From Patescibacteria group bacterium UBA7396 (lineage in GTDB: Bacteria > Patescibacteriota > Gracilibacteria > BD1-5 > UBA6164): a stretch of 26,332 bases of DNA. The translations under genes were made by a program, and so were the position numbers. Position 1 is the stretch's first letter, and every line of letters starts with the position of its first letter. Below the pieces are notes generated by a model that saw nothing but the letters and a program-made list of their open reading frames with translations, did no database searches and was not told where the DNA came from. The DNA lies in contig DKNE01000031.1 of NCBI GenBank assembly GCA_002470645.1, positions 1 to 26,332 of the forward strand. Reading direction: 5' to 3'. Below, in pieces: positions 19,986 to 26,332 of the stretch.

Positions 19986-20030
19986 AGTATACTTCTATTG
20001 CAGAGTATACTTTTTTATACTTAAAGTCAA
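19986..20030 (-). promoter_or_regulatory. Promoter/operator region for the AbrB-efflux operon
   Basis: Two identical self-palindromes AGTATACT start at 19986 and 20004, 18 bp apart. On the minus strand TTGACT (20030-20025) lies 15 nt before TATACT within the second copy. The spacing and order are the same as in the region at 20731-20776, suggesting a common regulator. Confidence 0.55.
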
Positions 20031-20044
20031 ATTTTTTTATAAAA

Positions 20045-20692
20045 TTATTTTATTTTGGCTATTACTTTGGTTTCAAAATCAGATTTAACTTTTTCATAAT
20101 TACTTTTAATTTCTCAAGAAATTTCTTTTGATCTATTATTTATCTTTTGTAATTTATATGATAAATATATTTGAGAAATTCCTATTGTCATAAAGGCTAA
20201 TCAAGTTAAACCTACAATAGTTAATCAAGCAAATACTGGATTTAAAATAATTAAAAAAGAAGAAATTATTCATAAAATTCAAATAAACATTAGATTTTTC
20301 CATCCATACATTCTATATCTTTTTAAGTCAATAGAAAATATTATAACTGATACAGATTTAAATATTAATGTAAATCATACTACATATGGAAGAGTAGCCA
20401 TAGATATTCATGGATTTGTTATAAGGAAAACTCATATAAAAAGAGATAATATTCAAAAAATGAAATTTCATCACCAATTATCTATTACTTTTCTATTTGA
20501 GAAATAAAAAAATATATCAATACATCATGTTATTATAAAAGATACACTAAACAAAAAAGTTAATGTTATATAAGAATCCAGAGGAGTTAAAACAATAAAA
20601 AAACCAAATAGAACCAATAATATTCATACTATTAGATGAATGTACCAATATTTAATATTATCAGTTATTATTTTAAAAAAACTATTAGACAT
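20045..20692 (-). CDS. HdeD/DUF308-like multi-pass membrane protein
   Basis: A 215-residue protein with about six hydrophobic helices in pairs (residues ~20-40, 43-62, 73-92, 97-115, 132-150, 155-175), the pattern of the HdeD/DUF308 family of small membrane proteins linked in enterobacteria to acid resistance. The helices contain short linkers such as TPLDSYITLT and NPGISMATLP, comparable to the repeated two-helix unit of that family. The C-terminal ~40 residues are charged and helical. Function here is unknown. It lies between two AbrB genes, each intergenic region carrying the same operator-like palindromes. Many helix glycines are UGA. Confidence 0.65.
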
Positions 20693-20730
20693 ATAAATAT
20701 AGTTAAAAAATAAATTTCATAAGTATAAAA

Positions 20731-20776
20731 AGTATACTTACTAGTAGTAAGTGTACTTTTTTATACTATAAGTCAA
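20731..20776 (-). promoter_or_regulatory. Promoter/operator region for the HdeD-like gene
   Basis: AGTATACT (20731-20738) and AGTGTACT (20750-20757) lie 19 bp apart inside a larger dyad, with AGTCAA (minus-strand TTGACT) at 20771-20776. The gap from palindrome to TTGACT is 13 nt, exactly as at 19986-20030. The dyad could also act as a weak terminator for the upstream AbrB gene. Confidence 0.55.
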
Positions 20777-20779
20777 ATT

Positions 20780-21169
20780 TTAATTGAAATTTAATTTTAT
20801 ATATTCAAGTAAATATTCAATTTCATTATTTTTAATAAATCATAATCATCCATTTGATTTTCAAACTGTTATTACATTATCTCAAGGTTTCAATTTTAGT
20901 CTATCTCTTATAGAAACAGGAATTACAAATTGATTTTTTGAATTTAGTTTTGTAGTTGAAACGATTTCTACATTAAGTATTGTTTTTAGTTTTTCTAATG
21001 TTTTATTAGCTTTTCATAGTCAAAATCATTTTTCATCAAAAATAGAAACTACATATTCTTCTCCAATTTCAAATCATATATCATTTCTAGCTTCTTTTGG
21101 TATCATTATTTGTCATTTTGGTCAAATAGTTATTACTCAGTATATTTTTAAATCAAGATTTTTTTTCAT
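20780..21169 (-). CDS. Tandem SpoVT/AbrB-domain protein, 129 aa
   Basis: A 129-residue protein made of two AbrB-like domains: the first at about residues 8-45 with ITIGPKGQIMIPKEARNDIG, the second at about 70-110 with STTKLNSKNQFVIPVSIRDR followed by LKLKPGDNVI. One chain thus carries both halves of what is normally a homodimeric swapped-hairpin DNA-binding unit, so it may bind asymmetric sites. UGA glycines include IGPKG and KPGD. It is the first of the minus-strand island genes; the second AbrB gene in the island has only one domain. It may control itself, the HdeD-like gene and the pump. The minus-strand hairpin at 21255 insulates it from genes to the right. Confidence 0.82.
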
Positions 21170-21254
21170 AGCTATCTTTAGGTAATATTTTAATAGATTT
21201 TATTTATTTCTTTTTATTTTTCAAATAGAAATGGAAAATATTTGATACAAATCT

Positions 21255-21293
21255 AAAAAACCACCCATAAATTATAAAAATTTATGGGTGGTT
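21255..21293 (-). terminator. Minus-strand terminator at right end of island
   Basis: On the minus strand AACCACCCATAAATT and its reverse complement form a perfect 15-bp stem with a 5-nt loop, followed by four further T (the stem's last TT makes a run of six). It would stop transcription from the AAA ATPase gene on the right before the island. Confidence 0.82.
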
Positions 21294-21307
21294 CGAGGCG
21301 TTTCAAA

Positions 21308-21431
21308 AAATGGTGGCAATGGTAATCCTACCACCCTAATTTTATACCATAAAGCAAGAATTAGAAAAATCAGAATTGGTAGAGTTTGGAAAACTATTAT
21401 AGAAAAAAGATAGCAAAGAACATAATTTAAT
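21308..21431. repeat. 125-bp direct repeat, right copy
   Basis: The second copy of the repeat at 13673-13797, one base shorter and with four substitutions (three transitions). It lies 14 nt beyond a terminator hairpin, as does the left copy. No recombinase coding remains beside it. Confidence 0.92.
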
Positions 21432-21502
21432 TATTATTTATTATATTAAAAAAATATAAATTTAAAATTATTTTGAAAAAAATGTTCATTACATTGGATA
21501 AA

Positions 21503-22708
21503 TTATTTTAGTAATCCAAACAACCATAAAGGAATAACTCTCTCATTTTCTCAGATAGTTATATTATCTTTAACTATATATATATTTTCATTATATTTGG
21601 AAGAACTTTTATTTTTTCATCAAATTTCAAAATGCATTACTTTATCATAAATTTGTAAAGTAAAATCTCATAGTTTTGGTGTAAAAATTTCTACATTTTC
21701 AATTCTTTTTACTTGAGAAATAAAAAAACTTTCTCTTATTATTCAAATTTCAGTTGATAAATTATAAGCATTATAAAGGTTTGTGTTTCACAAAAATATT
21801 TTGTATTCTTTTCTAACTCTGTCTGATAAGTTTCAAAATTTTGGTATTAAAGATATAATTCATATTTTACTAAGTAGCACTAAAACATTTTCAACTATGA
21901 CCTTATCAACTCAAACTTTTTTTGAAAGATTTGTGAAGCTAAGCTCAGATGGTGTAGAATTTGCTATAAAGTAAACAAGTTTTCTTAACTTATCTAAAGA
22001 AGTAGTTTGAAGATTTACAAAAACAGGTAAATCTTCAATAACTATTTTATCAAGTAGATTTTGAAATTTTGCAATATATCAAGTTTCGTCAAATTCTTTT
22101 AAATAAGGATATTGTCATCTTTTTATAAAATCTTCAAAGTAAGTGATTTTATGAATATTACCATATTTTAAAGCAATTTCTATATGGTTTTTCAGAATTT
22201 CATCTAAAGAAAAATTTGGAATATCTATATTATGATATAATTTTAAATATTCTTTATAATTCATGGTATGAATTTTATAAAAACTTACTCTTCTTGATAA
22301 ATCTAAAATTCATTTATATAAATCAAGAGAACTTGATCCAGAAAAAACTATTTTTACATTTGGAAAACTATCATATATTGACTTGATTTCACTAGTCCAA
22401 TCACTATATTTATGAATCTCATCAATATAAAACTCTTCTAAATTTAACTCATGATTTAAAAAATATACAAAGTTAAATAATCAAATATTTTTTGCAATTG
22501 GATTATCAGCAGAGAAATAAAAACCTTTTTTATTTTCATTTAATTTTTGAAGCATAATGGTGGTTTTTCAAACTCATCTTTCTCAAATAAGTCATATTAT
22601 TTTATCGTTCCAATTTATATTTTCAAATATATCTCTTTTAAAGTCTAGGGAAATCTCTTTAAGTAAGTTATCAGCAATATTTTTTAACATTAGATATTGT
22701 TCTTTCAT
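21503..22708 (-). CDS. AAA ATPase of the DUF4143-containing type
   Basis: A 401-residue P-loop ATPase. Walker A is GLIGERGVGKTT at residues 39-50, with its four glycines (GL, IG, RG, VG) all encoded by UGA. A Walker B-like FYIDEIHKY follows at about 92-100, then sensor-1 VFSGSSSLDLYKG, arginine-rich SRRVSFYKI, and a C-terminal winged-helix/nuclease-like DUF4143 region. This family of ATPases is common in AT-rich and mobile genomes and is of unknown function; some are thought to act in defence or archaeal/bacterial host-element interplay. It is well formed and probably expressed. The start follows TATAACT. It reads towards the island and ends before the right repeat. Confidence 0.85.
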
Positions 22709-22830
22709 AGTTATATAATTATATAATAATTTAACTTATTATATATTATAATCACTATTAGAAATATTTCAAATATTTTTTAATATTTTTTAATATTTAA
22801 TAAGTATTAACATAAAGTTAATCCTTTTTT

Positions 22831-23193
22831 TTAAAAACTTATCTTTCAATTTCTGTAACTGATAATCCATCATCTCAAATCTAAATTAAAGTTCCCATTA
22901 TAAGCTATCGCAACCATTTTTATAATTTCTTCTAGATATGCTTGTTTTTTCTTTGCTAGAACTTTCAAAGATAAATTAAGTAAATCTTCATTGAAAAAAT
23001 TAACTATATCAAACAGATTCTTATCAGTTTCATCAATATGTCTTTTCTGTATTCAATCAATAAAAACACTAACAGCCTTAAACTCTTTTTCCTCAAGAGT
23101 TTTTTCAATTTTTTTCATAATGTATTCTTTTTTTATTCATCCTTTAAGAATGATAAAAAAACATTCATTTAAATTTAGTCTAGATCTCTCCAT
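22831..23193 (-). CDS. Hypothetical protein, 120 aa
   Basis: An unrecognised 120-residue soluble, mostly helical protein rich in Lys, Glu and Ile/Leu. In-frame UGA codons give Gly at LKGGIKK, FIDGIQK and DLRGW, so the frame is clearly used under code 25. It has no signal peptide, membrane segment or known motif. It lies 71 nt after the primase-like gene on the same strand and could be part of the same replication module. A Met at residue 26 (YIMKKIE) is an alternative start. Confidence 0.6.
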
Positions 23194-23264
23194 AACTTAC
23201 AAATTAATTAATAAAATAGTACTTATATTATATATAATGAAAATTGAAAAAATTTTCATTTTTT

Positions 23265-24758
23265 TTAGATTTTTTTGTTAATTATTTCAAACCCATCATT
23301 TTTTATTTTTTTTATTTCAAAATCTCATAATTCTTCAAGATTTTCTTTTAAAATTTTATTTCTCAAACTTGGATTTTTATTGATCTTAAAACTATCTATA
23401 AACTCATTTTTTAGAAATATACTTTGTCTTCTTGAAACAATTAATTTTTTGTGAAGATGAAAATATAGACTTAGAAGTTCATTATTATTTAGTTTGTAAT
23501 TCAATATTCATTTATTGAAATAATGATAAAATCTTGAATCATATATTTGATCTTTTAATTCATCTATTTCTGGTAATATTACAAATCTAAAATGAATTCA
23601 CTTTTCTTTTTTGAATTCTATATTTATAAGTTCAAAATCTAAGATATTTGTTTCTAATTTATTATTTTTATTCAAATTTTCTAAATTTGTTTTTAGTGTA
23701 GTCTTCTTTAATTTGTCATCTCATATAAAATTTATAAATTCATCTAAACTAATGCGATTACTGTATTTTCAATCATTTATACTATTTTTTGTATTTCGAT
23801 ATTGTAGATGTAGAAAATATTTTATATTTTCTTTTGTTAGATTTCCATTTTCTATATTAAGAGAAATAGCTTTATTTACTTTTATAGTTTTTTCTCTTTT
23901 CTCTCTTCATATAATTCAGAAATTTTCTTCAAAAAATTTATATACTAATCAATAATTAGCATCTCTCACTCAATTTTTTAAATTTAAAAATCATAAAACA
24001 AAAGAAAAAGGTTCTCATTTTGGTCTCATCTTTGAAAAATCATTTACATAATTATTTTCTACATCTATCTTCCATCAACTTGATAATGTTCAATCAAAAT
24101 CATATAATGCATAATTATCAGGATTATATTTTAATCATAATCTATCAACCACATTCAAGATAGGAACTTTATTTATAATATCCATTGTTGTTTCTCACTT
24201 TAAAAACTTATCTCATTTTAGAAGTTTGATTTCAAACTTTTCCTGTTCTGGTTTCTTATGTATACTAAAAGGAATTCTAGCAATCTGAGTAGATTTTATA
24301 CAGTTCTTATCAAAATTAAGTCACATCGCATAAGAAAACTTTTCTATTTTTGTTTTCCAATCTCTTAGATATAAATCAAAATCTAATTTTCAAGTATTAT
24401 TTCAATACTCATATTCTTTTATCTCAATAAACGATTGAACTCAGTTTTTTGTAATTAGAATTATATCAAAAGAATCTTTAAATTCTTCAAACTTTTCAAT
24501 TATTTCTTCTTTAGTTAGATGTTTGTTGTCTTTCATATCAACATCAAAAAAGAAAAAATTAAAGGAACTTATATTTTCCTGTTTTCTATTCTTCGTTCAT
24601 TTCTTATATCAATTAATAGAAAAAAACACATTTATTGTATCATTTAAATTGAATACATCATAAACTATTGTTATATAATCTTTTATTATGAGAGATCATT
24701 TTTCTTTTACATATTTTACAAATTTTATAAGTCATAAAGGTAATTTTATAGTTTTCAT
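23265..24758 (-). CDS. Primase-like replication protein (AEP-type fold, tentative)
   Basis: A 497-residue protein resembling plasmid- or phage-encoded primase-polymerases. Residues ~66-75 read FNFFFFDVDM, a hydrophobic strand ending in DxD like the first metal-binding motif of archaeo-eukaryotic primases. Residues ~158-169 (QIARIPFSIHKK) resemble their third motif (R-x-P-G-x-x-H-K). The expected second motif (S-x-H) appears only as VQSFIEIK, with no His. Residues ~195-265 (VVDRLGLKY to GEPFSFVLGFLN) look like the CHC2 region of DnaG-type primases without its zinc ligands. The C-terminal part is helical and charged. It sits between an unknown gene and a DNA methyltransferase. Assignment rests on short motifs only. 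Confidence 0.5.
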
Positions 24759-24783
24759 TTTAAGAAAAATTAGCAAATAAATT

Positions 24784-24828
24784 ATAACTAGTATTTTTTT
24801 AAAATTTTTATACTCTAACTAGTATTTT
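24784..24828. promoter_or_regulatory. Direct repeats before the primase-like gene
   Basis: TAACTAGTATTTT occurs at 24785-24797 and 24816-24828, 31 bp apart, each centred on palindrome ACTAGT, 27 and 58 nt upstream of the primase-like start. On the minus strand one copy overlaps a TATAAT box (24786-24781). They may be binding sites for an autoregulator or a replication protein. Confidence 0.45.
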
Positions 24829-25006
24829 AAATGATTTAAAATTTCTTTAATTCATACGAGTTTTAAAGTATTTTTCATAAAAACATTGATATTTTCATTA
24901 GAAAGGATACTTTTTTGACTTTATCTAATATTTTTATAGGTTTGATTTTCTTTTATCAAAGGGATTTTTCTATTTCCAAACCTCTATTATAAATATAAAA
25001 TAAAAA

Positions 25007-26158
25007 TTAAATTGTTTCCAAGAAATTATTATATTCTTTATTGATTAACTCATTAGTTTCTTCGGAAAAAGCACCTTCTTCTAATTTAGATAAAACTTTG
25101 TTTTTATACTTTTCTTTCTTTGCATTAAATCCTTTTTTATATCTTTCTAAATTAGTTTCATTGTTTCTTGTATAAAGTTTTTTATTATCTTTAATGTATG
25201 TAAATAAACTTTTACAAATTTCATATAAAACATTAATTGAAATACTATTACCAATTTGTTTATATCTTTGAGGTTCTGAAACTCATGAAGTGAATCAAGT
25301 TGGGAATCATTGAATTCTTTCATATTCCTGAGGAGTTAATTGTCTTGCTTTTACATCATTTAATTCTTCAAGATTTAGTTTTCTTGCATTGAATCTTCTA
25401 ACGAATTCTTTGTCTTTATTTAGAACAATCCACTTCCAAGTTCAACTATTCATAAGACAGTGACATATTTTATCTTCATGTTCACATCTCTGATCCTCTC
25501 TTTTTCATGAATATAGTTTTTTAATAATTTCAATATCTTTTACATATTTCTCATCAAATTTATTATCAATAACATCTTTTAGAATTACATTATTAGATCA
25601 ATTAGTAGTTGGAATTTCTAAATCAAAAGTTCAAAGATCTTTTCTTTGACCGATAATAAAAACTCTTTCTCTGTTTTGTGGAAGTCAAAAATCTTTTGAA
25701 TTTAGAACTTTATATTTTACTCTATATCAAGCATTTTCTAATTCATTAAGAATGATTTGAAAGTCTTTTCATTTATTTTGACTTATTAATCATTTCACAT
25801 TTTCAAAGATAAAGAATTTAGGTTTTTTATCTTTTAATATTCTTAGAAACTCGAAAAATAATGATCATCTTTCTCATTTAAGTCATTTTCTTTTTCAACT
25901 TATTGAGAAATCTTGGCAAGGACTTCATCAGACTAGAATATCAAAATCTTTAAGTTTTGAAGTATTAATTTTTTTGACATCTCATAGATTAGGAACTCAA
26001 GGAAAGTTTTTTTCATATATTTTTATAGCATTTTTATCGATTTCGCTATATCACACAACTTCAATATAAAAAAACTCTTTTAACATATTAAAGACAACTT
26101 CAAATGCTCATATTCATGAGAATAGAGATAAAACTTTTAAGGTAATTAGGTTAAACAT
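25007..26158 (-). CDS. DNA (cytosine-5-)-methyltransferase
   Basis: A 383-residue C5-cytosine DNA methyltransferase with all main motifs in order: I (LFSGIGAFE, residues 12-20), IV (GGSPCQDFS, catalytic Cys81), VI (FENVKG, about 118-123), VIII (QNRERVFIIGQ), IX (RQLTPQEYERIQGFP) and X (YKQIGNSI). The target-recognition region between VIII and IX includes RCEHEDKICHC, possibly zinc-binding. UGA glycines lie in motifs I, IV, VI and IX. It methylates cytosine in an unknown site using SAM. No restriction endonuclease is seen beside it within the window, so it may be an orphan, phage- or plasmid-type enzyme, or its partner may lie past the right edge. A tail of ~70 charged residues follows motif X. 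Confidence 0.93.
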
Positions 26159-26186
26159 AGTAACAAATTATTAATAAATAAATGTT

Positions 26187-26198
26187 ACGTGCGCACGT
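26187..26198. promoter_or_regulatory. GC-rich 12-bp palindrome upstream of methyltransferase
   Basis: ACGTGCGCACGT is a perfect palindrome in an otherwise very AT-rich stretch, 29 nt before the methyltransferase start. It could be an operator or the enzyme's own methylation site used for feedback control. Confidence 0.4.
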
Positions 26199-26214
26199 TT
26201 TTTGGTTTTTAAAA

Positions 26215-26244
26215 CTTAAATAATATTGGCCGATATTATTTAAG
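26215..26244. repeat. Inverted repeat near right edge
   Basis: CTTAAATAATAT and its exact reverse complement surround TGGCCG. No poly-T follows, so it reads more like a protein-binding dyad or cruciform than a terminator. The remaining 88 nt to the window edge are AT-rich with no gene visible. Confidence 0.5.
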
Positions 26245-26332
26245 AGTAAATAAATAAATCTATCTATTTAATCTCTTATTATATTAATTTTTTAAAAAAA
26301 TATTTTTATTTTATATTTTTTAAATTTTTAAT

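Larger units (their letters stand above)
13798..21307. mobile_element. Putative 7.5-kb island bounded by direct repeats (efflux and AbrB genes)
   Basis: All six genes between the two 125-bp repeats are on the minus strand and form one functional block: tandem AbrB, HdeD-like, AbrB, HlyD-like adaptor, RND pump, patatin. Recombinase and IS remnants lie just outside the left repeat. That arrangement suggests acquisition or duplication by recombination between the repeats. No intact recombinase lies inside, and the boundaries are inferred only from the repeats. Confidence 0.45.

Noticed and set aside
21291..21300. GGTTCGAGG, resembling a tRNA T-loop beside the right repeat
   Set aside because: The bases belong to the terminator stem, and no acceptor, D or anticodon arm can be drawn around them.
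23238..23266. TGAAAATT/AATTTTCA hairpin with a T-run on the plus strand
   Set aside because: No plus-strand gene precedes it, and the stem is short and entirely AT-rich apart from one pair, so it was not called a terminator.
22991..23955. Plus-strand frames rich in Phe, Ser and Ile in the right part
   Set aside because: They are shadows of the Lys/Glu/Asn-rich minus-strand genes and would imply no conserved protein.

Overview
This AT-rich window reads sensibly only if UGA is translated as glycine (NCBI genetic code 25). That points to a Candidate Phyla Radiation bacterium of the Absconditabacteria (SR1) or Gracilibacteria (BD1-5/GN02) type. Under the standard code almost every gene breaks into pieces. 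With UGA as Gly, complete ComM, ProRS, RlmH, L11, PheA, IlvE, RND pump, AAA ATPase and cytosine methyltransferase proteins appear, and the UGAs fall on invariant glycines such as the Walker A loop, the L11 GQHG motif, the Nudix GG and the methyltransferase GGSPCQ. Genes end in TAA or, less often, TAG. All gene coordinates below use code 25.

Left part (1-13,236), ordinary chromosome. It holds a ComM/YifB-like AAA+ protein, three small exported proteins (two with LTxxQ-type repeats), proS without its editing insertion, an unknown gene overlapping rlmH, a TtcA-like tRNA thiolase, rplK, tRNA-Glu(CTC) and a small Cys-rich zinc-ribbon protein. An unknown reverse-strand gene follows. Next comes a forward cluster: Nudix hydrolase, GNAT, chorismate mutase, prephenate dehydratase, an IlvE-type aminotransferase and a short-chain dehydrogenase. 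Chorismate mutase, PheA and the aminotransferase could together turn chorismate into phenylalanine. Clear hairpin terminators separate most units.

Middle part (13,240-21,502), an accessory island. It begins with remnants of a serine recombinase that appears to be interrupted by a 146-bp MITE-like element carrying a transposase tail. Two nearly identical 125-bp direct repeats (13,673 and 21,308) bracket about 7.5 kb of genes, all on the minus strand: a tandem AbrB protein, an HdeD-like membrane protein, a single-domain AbrB protein, an HlyD-like adaptor, an RND pump, and a patatin-like phospholipase with a TAA stop inside its glycine motif. Two intergenic regions of the island share paired AGTATACT-type palindromes beside a TTGACT box, which suggests AbrB-type control of the efflux genes.

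Right part (21,503-26,332), plasmid- or phage-like, all on the minus strand. It holds an AAA ATPase of the DUF4143-containing type, an unknown 120-aa protein, a protein resembling an archaeo-eukaryotic primase with a degenerate CHC2-like segment, and an m5C DNA methyltransferase preceded by a GC-rich 12-bp palindrome. No restriction endonuclease, CRISPR array or rRNA was seen. Most genes lack a Shine-Dalgarno sequence; many instead have a TATAA-like box a few bases before the start codon.
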